From NCBI RefSeq assembly GCF_035222275.1, contig NW_026946359.1, positions 2,666,001 to 2,730,000 of the forward strand: a stretch of DNA of 64,000 nucleotides. Reading direction: 5' to 3'. The translations under genes were made by a program, and so were the position numbers. This DNA comes from Podospora bellae-mahoneyi (taxonomy: Eukaryota > Ascomycota > Sordariomycetes > Sordariales > Podosporaceae). Each line of letters begins with the position of its first letter. Position 1 is the first letter of the stretch. A model generated the notes under the pieces. It was not told the origin of the DNA, did no database searches, and saw nothing but the letters and a program-made list of their open reading frames with translations. Below are positions 1 through 11,306 of the stretch, one piece after another.

Positions 1-1427
1 ATCCATCATCTCGATCTCTTCCCCAGTCGCTGGTCCAGAGTCCACCCGCGCTTCTGCGCATCTTTTTTCCCCGCCAAGTGGTTTCCTGCATGTCGACTTG
101 CAGCACGCGAGAATTCCCCCAGCCCCTTCGTTTTCCCTCGTTCGCCTCGCCTTTTTTCTGCAATCCATTCGATTCGCTCTGCGCTGCGCGGCGCGTGAAG
201 GAATCACGAACCCACCCACTGTCACTACTCCTCCCCCACTCGCCTGCCACTCCTGCGCTACTTTCACAAGCCACTGGCTGGTCCTCGAGCTCCCATCCAT
301 CCCCAACCGGAGACGCGTTGCTGCCAGCCGAACAGCTACGCTGCCCAACTGGCAACTTGATATCCATAGTCAGATCCCCAAGAGGTTCACGAGTCTGCGA
401 ATCCACGAATCCACAACAGTTTGCCCTGCACGCTGCCTGAGGTTGGGGTTCCATCCCGGACGCAGCATCGCACACACCCTGCGGCAAGAGCTTGAAGTCG
501 TCTTCTAGCGGGCCTGGGCCCTGTCGGCGACTACTGCGAGTGAAGAGTGGATAAAGTGTTCAGGGGACCTTGCGATCAAGGGTCCGCTGCCCTTCCTGGC
601 GCCGCCCACATTCACAGTCACCACCCCCCACCCCCTCTTCTCTGCCCAGCAACAGCACACAGCACAGTTACATATTCCCAACGTTCCCGTCTGCTGTAGT
701 CCCCTCCCCCCTTCCTCCCCCTTTTCCTTCTGCGCAGTCACTCCTTTTGCGACCAGATTAAACGGCCGGTCGCGCTCGGCGCAAGGGTCTCAGATGCTCT
801 ACGGACACTCCAACACATGACGGACAGCACAGACAGACGACTACGAGACTGACGACACGGTACTTTTTCTTTTTTCGTCACAAAATTCCGGCGATAATCT
901 CAACCTCCCTGATCTGGATTTTCCGTTTTTCGCCATTATCAATTGCCCGAGGAGCTTATTGTTGTTGTTGCCGGACCTGAATCTTGCGGCTGTGCACTTG
1001 CTTTTTTGCGGTTGCGTTGCTCAGACCCCAGCTTTCCCCAGCCCATCCGTCACCTTTTGACCAGCCATCCGATTTTGACATGCGCTACGCTACCTTCCCA
1101 CTGGCACCAACAAATCCCCAAAACGCGTCAAAACTCCCACAACGCGCCTCCAGAGCTTGATATTGAGCTTCCCACAGACAATCAGGTAGTTGATATCTGT
1201 CTGTCTCTCTGTCTGTCTCTCTGTCTCTCTCTCTGCCTGGCTTGACACCACCAGCAGAGAGCGCAAGACAATCAACGAACGCGATACGATATTTACGACA
1301 CAAACATACGAACGTCTTCCATTTTACTCGCCAAAACATCACCCCTAATTCCAAACCCCCAACCGAATTCCCTAGTTTCACCATAATTAGCTCTTTATGA
1401 CGCACTAGCATTCCGGTCAAAGACAAA
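1..1427. other. Upstream region and probable long 5' leader of the first gene
   Basis: I see no convincing gene here. Short open frames on both strands have no domain-like content and overlap each other. The region is C/T-rich on the + strand, as is usual for fungal leaders. A TCTG/TCTC microsatellite lies near 1197-1240. The ATG at 1428 is preceded by AAA, a favourable fungal start context. A noncoding leader or a short upstream exon cannot be excluded. Confidence 0.5.
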
Positions 1428-3392
1428 ATGAATCAACATTCCGGTTCGGCAACCCTCCCACGGGGTTTCAGGTTTGAGATGCCCAGGACACCGGAGCCCT
1501 TCGCAGAAAACGATGAGGCTCAAATCCCTTCGCCACCAAAACCACGTCTAAGGTTGGTCAAGAGGCGCGTTGTCTCTCAACTCACGGCACCTACTCAGCA
1601 GTTTCTCGCTTCTGTGGCTGCCGCCGACGTTCCAATTCCTAGCATTGAGGAGCCAGAGACGAGTTCGCACGACTTCGCCATGGGGAACGCTGACTCTTTC
1701 CCCGCGAGAATGCGCCACGAGGAGATGGATGCGAGCTTTTTGCAGCCCATCGGGCGAACATACGAGCTCCCAAAGACGCCAGCACCCGACTTCATCCCGT
1801 GCTTATCGCCAGGGCAGTACCCCAACTGGACCCTTGACTCGACTGCCAGCAGCGTCGAGTCGACACCAGAGCCAGACTATGAATCCAGCAGACCTTCGAC
1901 GGCTAGGTCAACATTGACTAGCGCATCCTTGTTCAGCCGCTTTTCCATGCTTTCAGATGACGACAATTGCGCCAGCCCTCTACTAGAAAGCAAAGAGCAC
2001 TATCACCAAGAAGAACCCGAGCTTCCGCCGGCAGCTCAGCCATCCGCAGCAGCTGGTAAAGCCAAGGCCAGGAAGGCTCCCTGGACCAAGGCGATGAGCG
2101 ACCATTTGTGGTCAACGTTTATCCTGTATCTCCAGGACCCCAAGGTGACACCTTTCCGGATGGGCAAGAGCTGCCTCCCACCTGACGGTGTCTGCCTTCG
2201 CGTGGCGCGCGAAGCAAAGAGAAGTTGGAAGGGCGCCAAAGCTTTGACGAAGAAGACCAACGTGAGCGATGGAAGGAAGAGTGGGAGCACTACACCCACC
2301 GCCGAGAACAGCAGCACATTTATCCAGTGGCCTCACACTTGCGCCGCGACCCGAGTTCACCTGCGTGAGCTGTGCAGGCAGAAAGCTGCGGCGGGCGCAA
2401 AGAACCCACGCTTCCTCCCTCGCAGCACGACCCCTTTTGCGCAAGCTGCTGCGCGTCACTCCAACATGCGCCCGGCGCCGGCGCATGAGCCTCTTCAATT
2501 CGCCACCCAGGACATGTCTCTGTCTCTTGCCTTGAGCACAGCAGAAAGCATGCAACCCACTGGTCCCCTGGCGCAACTCACGGGCTCAACCCCTGAGCCT
2601 GTGGAGGAGCAATCTAATGCTACTGAGCCCTTCCCACTGGCACCGGCTTTTGACATGCCGATTATCAGCCCAAATATCGAGACTTTCGAGGGCGGGCCTG
2701 GTTTCGCCGAGCGCCAACGTTTGGGATCCCCCTTTGGCGCGAAGAGCTATGGACCCAGCTCCTCGGGATCGCTTGCCACCGTGCTTGGCTTGAGTGGACC
2801 AATGCCTCGCAGACAGAGCCAGACACTTGGCTCTCGCCGCACACTCCAGTCACCAGTACGAATGAGCAGGTCGGGTACTCAAAAGCGACGTCACACCCAA
2901 TCCAGCGTTCCTCGCGTACGACCTAGCATCGGCGCTGATCTGTGGCTCGACCCCAACTTCAGCATGAACTCCACGGGCGACGCTCGTGCCGACCGGGAAT
3001 TCTGTTCCACAGCGTCGAGCCACCACGATGAGCTGTTCATCCCAAGGATACCTCCGGTACCTACCCTGAGCTCGTCCACTAGCATGCCCAACGTGGGAGG
3101 CCAGTTGTTGGAACCTCCAGCTCTCCAGCCTCCCCGTCTTGGCTCTCCATTCAAGGGTCACCGAGCGACCCGCTCGAGCTTCAGCTTCCCCAGCAGAATG
3201 CACCGGGCGCAAAGCGGCAGTGTCGACCTCGGCATGCTTGGGCGACCATTTGCCACTATCCAACAGCCCTCGACCGAGTCGAGTACCTCTCCCGTACGAT
3301 CCAATCTTGCCGGCCGCCTGGCTTACCTTGACCAGCGCCTCAAGGAGATTCGGCAGAGGGAAGCGAACCGTCGATCTCAGTCACCGTTGTAG
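1428..3392 (+). CDS. Uncharacterised Ser/Pro-rich protein with one conserved-looking block
   Basis: Single open frame of 654 residues from a well-placed ATG (AAAATGAAT). Most of it is low-complexity, rich in Ser, Pro, Thr and Arg, as expected of an intrinsically disordered regulator. The one globular-looking piece is at about residues 214-275: it begins APWTKAMSDHLW and continues through YLQDPKVTPF to RVAREAKRSWKGAK. That Trp/aromatic-rich basic helix pattern recalls a small DNA- or protein-binding helical domain, but I cannot name the family. Several Ser-Pro and Arg-x-x-Ser patches could be kinase targets; the C-terminus is a charged helix (LAYLDQRLKEIRQREANRR). No signal peptide, membrane segment or intron is visible. 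Function unknown; that it is a real gene is fairly sure from length and codon use. Confidence 0.8.
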   Translation: MNQHSGSATLPRGFRFEMPRTPEPFAENDEAQIPSPPKPRLRLVKRRVVSQLTAPTQQFLASVAAADVPIPSIEEPETSSHDFAMGNADSFPARMRHEEMDASFLQPIGRTYELPKTPAPDFIPCLSPGQYPNWTLDSTASSVESTPEPDYESSRPSTARSTLTSASLFSRFSMLSDDDNCASPLLESKEHYHQEEPELPPAAQPSAAAGKAKARKAPWTKAMSDHLWSTFILYLQDPKVTPFRMGKSCLPPDGVCLRVAREAKRSWKGAKALTKKTNVSDGRKSGSTTPTAENSSTFIQWPHTCAATRVHLRELCRQKAAAGAKNPRFLPRSTTPFAQAAARHSNMRPAPAHEPLQFATQDMSLSLALSTAESMQPTGPLAQLTGSTPEPVEEQSNATEPFPLAPAFDMPIISPNIETFEGGPGFAERQRLGSPFGAKSYGPSSSGSLATVLGLSGPMPRRQSQTLGSRRTLQSPVRMSRSGTQKRRHTQSSVPRVRPSIGADLWLDPNFSMNSTGDARADREFCSTASSHHDELFIPRIPPVPTLSSSTSMPNVGGQLLEPPALQPPRLGSPFKGHRATRSSFSFPSRMHRAQSGSVDLGMLGRPFATIQQPSTESSTSPVRSNLAGRLAYLDQRLKEIRQREANRRSQSPL

Positions 3393-4782
3393 ATGTGACA
3401 AACAGCGATGGTGACCACTGTTCGGATCATAACACTTCACTTCTTTGTACATGCTTTTACCAGTCGGCACATTTTATTGTGGTAGCGGCTATCAGTGCCT
3501 AGACTTTACGAAACATTTTTCTCTGACGACGTTTACATGAGAACAAGCCTACTACAGAGGGCTTTTATGCACGACTTTTTTCTTTTCACCCAAACTCATG
3601 ATGACTTATTCGCGCGAACAAACGGAAATACCCCCGCTTGGTGGATTTTGAACATACTACATCATCTTGGAGCATTGTGTTCATATCTTGTCGGTGTGGG
3701 CGTTCTTTTATGGGATGACATTTATACCCTCCTCACTTACCTGACGGACTTTGGGTCGGCTCTTAACCTGGTTGGAGTTGGAAACAAGGATTGAGAAGGT
3801 TTTCTGGGGGAAAGGGACAGACTTTCTTTTCTTGTGGTTTCTATTTTTCTGACACTTGATGTCATACACACACCTCTACGGGAAGGTTTTCTTTTCTATT
3901 TTTCATGAAAAAAATGGCTATGATGTGAATGATTTATTTGGGATATACCACCACATTTTACAGATGAGAGAGAGAGAATACAGGCTCTGGAGATATCACA
4001 TGTCTCAACTTTGTTGTTCGGGTTTGTTTTTTTTCTTTTAGTTTGGCGAGGTGTTTTTCTTTCGCATAGAAAGGAGTGATTTGCATGGTAGGGGAGAGAT
4101 CAAAAGTGTTGTTGAGGGTTTGCTTGATGGGTGTTTAATCGGGAGTTTGATGGAGGGGGATGATATGAGATGGTGGGGGAGGGGGGAGTGTATATACTTG
4201 CCCGAATTCTGTTCCTGACCGATGGGGCAACACGAACTTTGAAAATTGAAGTTGAAGATGTGGATATCATATTCTTGTTAAACTTGGGATCGTGACGGCG
4301 TGTCGTCCATGCCATGTGAATCTGTACTACTGCATTTGTGCACCCCTCCCCCCAGAGACCCCATCTGCACACTAACTCCACCTGTACCTGGCATTGGCTT
4401 TCCTGGCTTGCTCCATATTCTTGACCATCAGCCCTGTGAGGCTTGTGATGCGTGCATCCCCCGGATTTGCGTTAGGTACGGGGGCGGTGACGGGTCCATC
4501 CGGAGCATAAACGTGGGGGAGCCGGGGGGCGTTTTTCAGTGTGGGGTTCTGGAGCTGGGGTTGCCGGCGGCAGCAACAGAAAGGGAGTGATCCCGGCAAG
4601 CGGGTTTTCGGGCAACGTTGATGGGACCGCGAGGCGCGTTTCTTGAAATTCCATTATCAGTTCTCGCAACATCACTTTGCGCAGTCAATTGGCGGAGTTT
4701 TGTGGTTTTCGTTTTTATTTCCCTCTTTGCTGTTTTTATACAGACAAATGGGCTGTTTAGTACGAGAATAACAGCTCTCACG
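3393..4782. other. 3' flank of the first gene and upstream region of PER1
   Basis: AT- and T-rich sequence follows the stop at 3392. A hydrophobic 99-codon open frame at 3495-3794 starts with GTG rather than ATG and is best read as 3' untranslated sequence. No RNA gene or repeat was recognised. The C-rich stretch near 4330-4400 lies upstream of PER1. Confidence 0.4.
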
Positions 4783-5845
4783 ATGGCGATAGGATCCCCT
4801 CTCTTTCGAAAAGGGGCCTGCTCCCCCTTGCTCCTTTTCCTCATCCTGTTCACCACCACGACGGTCTACGCAAGCGTGGGTGATCGACTCCCCGAATTTC
4901 AACAATGCGTCCAAGTCTGTTCCCCTTCCCTCTTCCCCTCCCCCCATACTCCCAACTAACTTTTTTTTTCCTTCTCTCCTCTAGGTCTGCAAAACCGAAA
5001 ACTGCCTCCCGCCCAACACCACCCCCCTCCCGCTCCACCTCCGCCTCCTGTTCTGGACCTGCCCCTCCGAATGCGACTACACCTGCCAGCACATCATCAC
5101 CTCTACCCGCCTCTCCCGCAACGAGCCAGTGGTGCAATTCCATGGTAAATGGCCCTTCTACCGCCTCCTCGGCATGCAAGAGCCCTTCTCCGTGCTCTTC
5201 TCTCTCGGCAACTTCTGGGCTCACCACGACGGTCTGCACAACCACATCCTGAAGAAGATCCCAGCCACCTACTCGATGAGGCCGTACTACGTCTGGCTGG
5301 CGAGGATAGGGATGGCGAGCTGGTTTTTCAGCGCGGTGTTTCATACTAGGGATTTCAGGGTCACGGAAGAATTGGATTATTTCGCTGCTGGGGCGAGTGT
5401 GCTTTATGGGATGTATTATACTGTTGTGAGGGTGTTTCGGTTGGATAGGGTGAGCAAAAGGGGGATGAGGAAATCATGGACGGGGACGTGTGTGGGACTG
5501 TATTTGGCGCATGTTGGGTATTTGAAGGGGGTGGGGTGGGACTATGGGTATAATATGGGGGCTAATGTTGCGATAGGGGTGGTGCAGAATGTGCTTTGGA
5601 CGTGGTTTAGCGTGACGAGGTATAGTAGGGAGGGGAAGGGGTGGATGGTGTGGCCGGGGTTGGTGGTGATGTGGGTGGTGGCGGCGATGAGTTTGGAGTT
5701 GTTGGATTTTGCGCCGGTGTGGGGGTGTTTGGATGCGCATAGCCTTTGGCATTTGGGGACGATTGGGCCGGCGGTGGTTTTTTATCGGTTTTTGGTGAGG
5801 GATAGTGAGGAGGTGTTGAGGAGGGAGGGGAGGCTGAAGGCTTAG
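4783..5845 (+). CDS. PER1: PER1-family GPI-anchor lipid-remodelling protein
   Basis: Two exons, 4783-4914 and 4985-5845, join in phase 0 to give 330 residues. The 70-nt intron has a GTCTG sequence at both exon edges. Residues about 14-30 form a signal peptide. The luminal part carries the family's cysteines (QQCVQVCKTENC, then WTCPSECDYTCQ) and the core WPFYRLLGMQEPFSVLFS, followed by NFWAHHDGL and several membrane spans with conserved His residues (AVFHTRD, DAHSLWH). In yeast, Per1 is needed in the ER for phospholipase A2-type removal of the sn-2 acyl chain from GPI anchors (PGAP3 in animals). Length and motifs match the family. Codon choice changes sharply near 5330, from C-ending codons to G/T-ending codons with AGG, TTG and GGG, without any break in family similarity. 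Confidence 0.93.
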
Positions 5846-6092
5846 CTGGGTGTGCGAGAGGTTGTTGTTGCTGTGATTGTCTTCGACGCCGTCACCGGAG
5901 ATCTCCTTGATTTCATCCATACCGCTTGACCATCGGACCTTTTCTCTTGTTGCTGATCTAGCTGAGGGAGAAGCATATATGTATCTAGGTGGGCTGGACA
6001 TAGTAATCACATGAAACCAGGTGTTAGTACATCTTGTATGTTCCTACCATGAACCACAACGAAGATTTGCTCAACCGATATATTATTTCACC

Positions 6093-6758
6093 TCATGGCT
6101 CTGCCGAGACTCTAAGCACCTGTGTAGTCCACTCCCGCCTCAACAGCCCAAAAACAACCATATCATGTATCTTATCACCCTTCCTCACCGCCTCCCGTTT
6201 CACACCCTCTTGAACGAACCCAACCCTGCTCAACACCTTCTTACTACCTTCATTGAAGTCAAACACCATGGCCTCTAACCTCCTAACAGTCGGAAACTGC
6301 TCCCAAACCCAAGCGATAAACTCCTTCAAGACCGCCGTCATGATCCCCACGCCCCAGAACTCTTCTCCTAGCCAGTACCCGATCTCAAAAGTGTCGGATT
6401 CGACATCCCAGAGAGGCTTGAGACCGATATCGCCGACGAGTACGCCATTGACGATGATGGCGTAGTCCAAGAGAAGAGGTTTGCCGGATTTGGTCGGTTT
6501 AGTTTCCGGATCTGAATAAGATCCGGTAGCGATGAGAAGCCAGTGATTGGCATCTTTGGATGTGTAGGGGTACGGGAATGTATTCCGCATGCAAGAGGCG
6601 ATGCGGGGGCTGTTGGCTATGCGGGCGACAGGGCGGGCATCGAAAATATGGAAGGGGCGAATCTCGATGGTTGTGTGGGTTTTGGGGGTGAGGGCCAGGA
6701 TTGGTGGCGGAGAGGTCGATGGGAGCCCCAGAACCGGAGTCTTTTGGGAGGTAGACAT
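6093..6758 (-). CDS. GNAT-family N-acetyltransferase (RimJ/RimL-like)
   Basis: Intronless, 221 residues from the ATG at 6758. An upstream in-frame start at 6839 is not ATG. The acetyltransferase_3 fold is recognisable: RPFHIFDARPVARIANSPR at the N-terminus, AIIVNGVLVGDIGL in the central strands, and IGYWLGEEFWGVGIMTAVL, a variant of the acetyl-CoA-binding segment (usually Q/RxxGxG/A; here EFWGVGI). It ends with VFDFNEGSKKVLSRVGFVQEGVKR, the usual N-x-x-S-x-x-V-L-x-x-x-G-F motif. Fungal relatives acetylate small molecules or protein N-termini; the substrate cannot be told from sequence. It is transcribed away from ERV46 with about 0.9 kb between. The coding strand is C-rich at its 5' end and G-rich at its 3' end. 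Confidence 0.88.
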   Translation of the reverse strand: MSTSQKTPVLGLPSTSPPPILALTPKTHTTIEIRPFHIFDARPVARIANSPRIASCMRNTFPYPYTSKDANHWLLIATGSYSDPETKPTKSGKPLLLDYAIIVNGVLVGDIGLKPLWDVESDTFEIGYWLGEEFWGVGIMTAVLKEFIAWVWEQFPTVRRLEAMVFDFNEGSKKVLSRVGFVQEGVKREAVRKGDKIHDMVVFGLLRREWTTQVLRVSAEP

Positions 6759-7646
6759 GATGTTGTTGTTGTTTTTGGATGGGAAGAGGAAAGAGACAGT
6801 TGATGAGAGGGGTGGCAGCTGGGGCTTATGAATGGTCAAGAAGGTGAGTCACGCCGGTGTAGAGAACTTTTGCTTGTCTGGCGGAAACAATTCACATGTC
6901 CTCAGCCTTGCTGCGTTGAGCAAACGGGGAAGCTGCAGTTGTCAGTCAGACTTGCATTTCCAACTGCTTGCGATAGCTGCCAGGGGGAGGAAGGAGCTTG
7001 ATCTCAGCTGCATGTGTAGTTGCAGATGCAGGGACGACATATCTACCAGCAGTCTACGTTCTAAAGCAGATTAGCAGTCACCCTACTAAGACTGTAAAGC
7101 TTGCATGGAGACCACAGACTCGAATGTTCGACAACCTCGCTTCATATATCCAACAGATCGAAGCGTTATCTTATCAGTGATCTCGGGCAAGCCAAGATGC
7201 TCGTTCATGTTCCTGGCGCCGTTCGGTGCCCCGCTGCGGAGGGTCCGGCTACCTAGCCTGAACCCCCAATTGAACCTGGGGACCAATCACAGCCGACGCC
7301 CGCGTTGGAGCTGGCTGGGACCTGAAGTTGATATGTGGATATGGATTGTAAGGTGGCCTTAACTTTTTGTTAGCTGTCTCCGGCGCGGTGCTGGACGAGG
7401 CTGATGCACTTTGGTTTCATCTCAACTGCAAAGTTGCCAGCAAACGATTCACTGCTTTGTGGTGGAACTCTGCTGATGATCCCGCTCTTCAATTGATGCC
7501 GCTCCGTTGATTCTGAGCCAAGCAGCAGGTCCCCATTTTCTGACAAGACACATTCCAATCCTAAAAAAGCACACGCCCCGCGAGTGTGGAACCTTCGACC
7601 TTACACCTGAGACTGTCCAACAAACGACGACGAACAAATAGGCAAG
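6759..7646. other. Divergent intergenic region, GNAT gene and ERV46
   Basis: About 0.9 kb between two divergently transcribed genes, so it should hold both promoters. I see no RNA gene, repeat or clear TATA box. Open frames here are short and lack domain content. Confidence 0.4.
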
Positions 7647-9079
7647 ATGGCTGCGAAATCGAGATTCACAAAGCTCGATGCTTTTACAAAGACGGTGGAG
7701 GATGCGCGAATCAGGACAACTTCGGGTGGTATCGTTACCATCGTCTCGTTGATTGTGGTGTTCTTCCTGGCTTGGGGAGAATGGCAGGACTACAGGAGGA
7801 TAGAGATCCATCCCGAGCTGATTGTTGACAAGGGGAGAGGTGCGCTCTTTTTATGGAACTGCAGGACTTGAAGATAGATGGCCACTAACCAGAAGGCTGA
7901 ACAGGCGAGCGCATGGAGATTCACCTCAACGTCAGCTTCCCACGAGTGCCCTGCGAGCTGCTGACCCTCGATGTCATGGATGTATCCGGCGAGCAACAAC
8001 ACGGCGTCCAACACGGTGTCGTCAAGACTAGACTGCGTCCTCTCAGCGAGGGTGGCGGTGTTATCGAAGCCAAGGCTCTGGCTCTCCATGCTCGCGACGA
8101 AGAAGCTGCCCACCTCGATCCCAACTACTGCGGTCCCTGCTATGGCGCTGCTCCCCCTGTCCACGCGCAAAAGCCCAACTGCTGCCAAACATGCGACGAG
8201 GTCAAGGAGGCGTATGCCGCTCAGGCTTGGGCTTTCGGTAGGGGCGAGGGTATCGAGCAGTGCGAGCGCGAGCACTACGCTGAGAAGCTCGACGAGCAGC
8301 GCAATGAGGGCTGTCGAATCGAGGGTAACGTTCGTGTGAACAAGGTCATTGGCAACTTTCATATCGCCCCTGGCAAGAGTTTCAGCAACGGAAACATGCA
8401 CGTCCACGACCTCAAGAACTATTGGGACACGCCTGTTAAGCACACCTTCACCCACGAGATCCATCATCTGCGCTTCGGCCCGCAGCTTCCTGATGGTCTG
8501 GCGAAGAAGCTCGGCAAGAATAAGGCTCTACCATGGACCAACCACCACATCAACCCCCTTGACAACACTCACCAGGAGACCGATGATGTCAACTACAACT
8601 TCATGTACTTCATCAAGATTGTGCCCACGTCTTATCTTCCGCTCGGCTGGGAGAAGACATGGCAGGGGTTCAAGGACCAGCACCACAAGGAGCTGGGTTC
8701 GTTTGGTCAATCGGCCGATGGCAGCCTTGAGACTCACCAGTATTCGGTTACCAGCCATAGGCGCAGCTTGTCCGGTGGTGATGATGGTTCTGAGGGCCAC
8801 AAGGAGCGCCTCCATGCCAAGGGTGGCATTCCCGGCGTCTTCTTCTCCTATGTAAGTACATTTCGAGTAGACCTGGACGTAAACAAATGCTGACTTGCAA
8901 ACCAGGACATCTCCCCCATGAAGGTTATCAACAGAGAGGAAAGGCCAAAGTCGTTCCTCGGTTTCCTGGCTGGTCTCTGTGCCATCGTCGGTGGTACCCT
9001 GACCGTGGCCGCTGCTGTCGACCGTGCTCTGTTTGAGGGTGGCATGAAGCTCAAGAAGTTGAGGTCCAAGGATCTATAA
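7647..9079 (+). CDS. ERV46: ERV46/ERGIC-3 family COPII vesicle protein
   Basis: Three exons: 7647-7839, 7905-8851 and 8906-9079, giving 437 residues. Both introns (65 and 54 nt) have GT...AG ends, and the first contains a CTAAC branch site. The N-terminal cytosolic segment KSRFTKLDAFTKTVEDARI is followed by a membrane span (residues about 27-46), then WQDYRRIEIHPELIVD and a large lumenal domain. That domain has the family's PRVPCELLTLDVMDVSGEQQ segment and the CGPC and CCQTC cysteines. A second span near the C-terminus (FLGFLAGLCAIVGGTLTVAA) leaves a short Lys-rich tail, KLKKLRSKDL. In yeast, Erv46 forms a complex with Erv41, cycles between ER and early Golgi in COPII/COPI vesicles, and acts as a retrieval receptor for some ER residents. 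Family and topology are clear. Confidence 0.95.
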
Positions 9080-10096
9080 AACATTCTTGGTTTTTTTTTT
9101 TTCACATTGGATGTAAATATATAGGTTATACGCTTTTCGGTCTTTCTTTTTGCTTTTCTGTCTCTGTTTCCAAGGATTTGCTTGCTTGTTGGGTGGCTGC
9201 TAGATGCATGATGAGGAGTTTAGGAGAAAAAGAATGTTCACTTGGTTTGTTCACAGGTGTTGTCGGCCACGCTCTAGTGTGATGACTGGCGTGGATCTGG
9301 TCTTGTGCAGATCGGCTTTCTTTGCCGCTTGAATATTTTATGCTCGACCGGTCTGGGGGATGGGAGAACGGTTGACTCGCGTGGAGCTTGTCTGTTCTTT
9401 GGGTGGACGGTTCTGTGCTAGTCGTTGGTCGTTGAGGTTAGTTACATAACGGGCTCGCTTCAAGGAAACCTGCGCTTTGAGATGGTATGGTTCTTCCTCA
9501 CAGTGGCGATGTCATCAATACTGGAAGTCTTTCATCTTGGTTTTTGAAACAGGTTGTCGCCCTCGGGCATATGAAGCGGCGCCGAGACATGTTAGGGCTC
9601 ATATCCTCGCAGCTGTTGATGATTGACCTCACTTGTTACTATAGACTGTCCGCTGATTTCCGCTGACTGAGCGAGGGGTACGGGGTTTGTCTCTAGGCTC
9701 CGCTCGACGTTTTCGAATCACGACTGATTGTTGTAGGTGTCTTCGAAACTCTTTTCCTGACAGGCTGCAAAAGATCGCTCGACAACTCAGCGACGACGAC
9801 GGCATATTCGGTTTTTGATGGGACTTCGGCCCTGATGAAGGGCCTCTGAAGCTCTCAACAATTCCCGAGAGAGCACTCCCGAGTGAGCGTTCATTCCTCG
9901 ACAAGGCATTCCCAATTAGTTGTTCTCGAAGAATATTCGAGAGGAAGGCATTCCCACCTCTTCAAAGGATCTACAATCTCTCCCAAAGGTATGTACAACG
10001 CTGGCAACGGAATCTTCATGACAGAGTACTGACAAACAACGAACAAAACGATAGAGTCAAAACCCTCTCCCTCTACAACCTCAAGATCTTGCCGTC
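9080..10096. other. Intergenic region with a probable 5'-leader intron
   Basis: No gene is supported between the ERV46 stop and the ATG at 10097. A good intron lies in the leader of the next gene: donor GTATGT at 9989, branch-like TACTGAC, and acceptor ATAG ending at 10054 (66 nt). An inverted repeat CTCGAA/TTCGAG separated by five bases lies near 9925-9942. Confidence 0.45.
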
Positions 10097-11140
10097 ATGA
10101 CACCCACCGTCATAGCAGACGAGAGCGTCTCCAACGTTCTCCGCTACCTGAAAGTCCTTCACCGCCACATCTGCCACACCCCAATCACATACGACCCCTC
10201 CCCCCCCTCCCCCCCTCCAGCTCCCTACTCCCACTCCCCTCCCGACCCTCCCCTGACAGTCCCCGACCCGAAAATCATCCTCAAGACGTACGACCAGCTA
10301 GACGAATGGTACGAGACACTTATCCACGTAGCCTGCCTCCTCAACCTTGCCCCCTTGTTCCTCGACCCACCCGACTTCTTCACGGGGCACACCGACAAGA
10401 TGACTTGGGATGACGAGAGGATGAACAACCAGACCGAGTTTGCGGGTTGTTACGATGATGATGGCGGGAAGACATATTCGCTTACTATCCTCAAGAAACC
10501 GGAGTACCCCGTGATATGGGAGCGTTTTCCCGGCGTGTTTCTGCATCGGTTGACGGTGCTGGAGGAAGAGAGTCTGATTGAGAGGGTTGAGAGGGATGAT
10601 GAGCGAGGTATATGGGGGTTTTTGGGGCAGGGGAATGGGAGTAGGTATACTATTGTTTGGAAGGAGGCGCCGAGTAGGGAGAGGGAGAGGAGGTTGGGGT
10701 GGGATAGGCTGGAGCGGGAGGAGAAGAGGGAGTGGGAGGGGGTGGTGGGGAGGTGGGAGAGGGAGATGAGGGGGTATGAGAGGCAGGTTTGGGCGTTGGG
10801 GTTGATGAGGGCTTGGTTGGGTGGGGCTATTGATAGGGGGTTGTTGAGGAAGGTGATGGATCCGGATGAGGGGGTGGTTTTTGAAGTTAGGAAGAGAGGG
10901 GGGAGGAGGAGGGATGATGATGTGGGGGATTGGGGGGAGGCGGGGGGGTTGAGGAAGTTGGTCATGGGGTGTATGAGGGTGTTGGAGGTGGAGGAGGATG
11001 AGAGGTGGAGGGTTGAGGAGGATGAGAGGTGGAGGGTTGAGGAGGAGAGGGAGGAGGAGGAGGAGGAGGAGGAGAATGAGGAGAATGAGAAGGAAAGGAG
11101 AAGGGAAATTAGGGAGAAGAAGAGGAAGGCGGTGGATTGA
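10097..11140 (+). CDS. Uncharacterised protein with acidic/basic repetitive tail
   Basis: Intronless coding part of 347 residues, with a probable leader intron just upstream. I do not recognise the family. The N-terminal two thirds look globular (VLRYLKVLHRHICH; then ILKTYDQLDEWYETLIHVAC and a Trp/Asp-rich stretch). The last 60 residues are a highly charged helix of Glu and Arg with two copies of EEDERWRV, ending in a basic KKRKAVD that could serve as a nuclear localisation signal. A Pro-rich linker lies at residues about 34-56. Codon use flips at about 10440: upstream codons end in C, downstream codons are AGG, GAG, GGG, TTG. The + strand of the last 300 bases is almost purine only. Long frame and ATG support a gene; the product is unknown. 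Confidence 0.72.
   Translation: MTPTVIADESVSNVLRYLKVLHRHICHTPITYDPSPPSPPPAPYSHSPPDPPLTVPDPKIILKTYDQLDEWYETLIHVACLLNLAPLFLDPPDFFTGHTDKMTWDDERMNNQTEFAGCYDDDGGKTYSLTILKKPEYPVIWERFPGVFLHRLTVLEEESLIERVERDDERGIWGFLGQGNGSRYTIVWKEAPSRERERRLGWDRLEREEKREWEGVVGRWEREMRGYERQVWALGLMRAWLGGAIDRGLLRKVMDPDEGVVFEVRKRGGRRRDDDVGDWGEAGGLRKLVMGCMRVLEVEEDERWRVEEDERWRVEEEREEEEEEEENEENEKERRREIREKKRKAVD
10991..11038 (+). repeat. Two perfect 24-bp tandem copies inside a coding region
   Basis: Two identical 24-bp units, each beginning GAGGAGGATGAGAGG and ending in GTT, duplicate eight codons (EEDERWRV) in the charged tail of the preceding gene. They are followed by a GAG-rich purine tract to about 11134. This is a likely slippage product and a length-variable site. 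Confidence 0.9.
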
Positions 11141-11306
11141 ATGGTGCAAGGAGGTTGTGCAGGATGTTGTTGTTTAGATTCTGTATAACAGACCATTGTT
11201 GACCGTACCTGGCCTCGATGACATTCCCCGCGGTTTGATGTTCCGAGGTGATTGATTTATTTGGCCATAACAGTCATCAACTTACATCTTCTTAAAAAGG
11301 AAAAGC

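Noticed and set aside
3495-3794. 99-codon hydrophobic open frame after the first gene
   Set aside because: Starts with GTG, lies directly in the 3' flank, and has no recognisable features.
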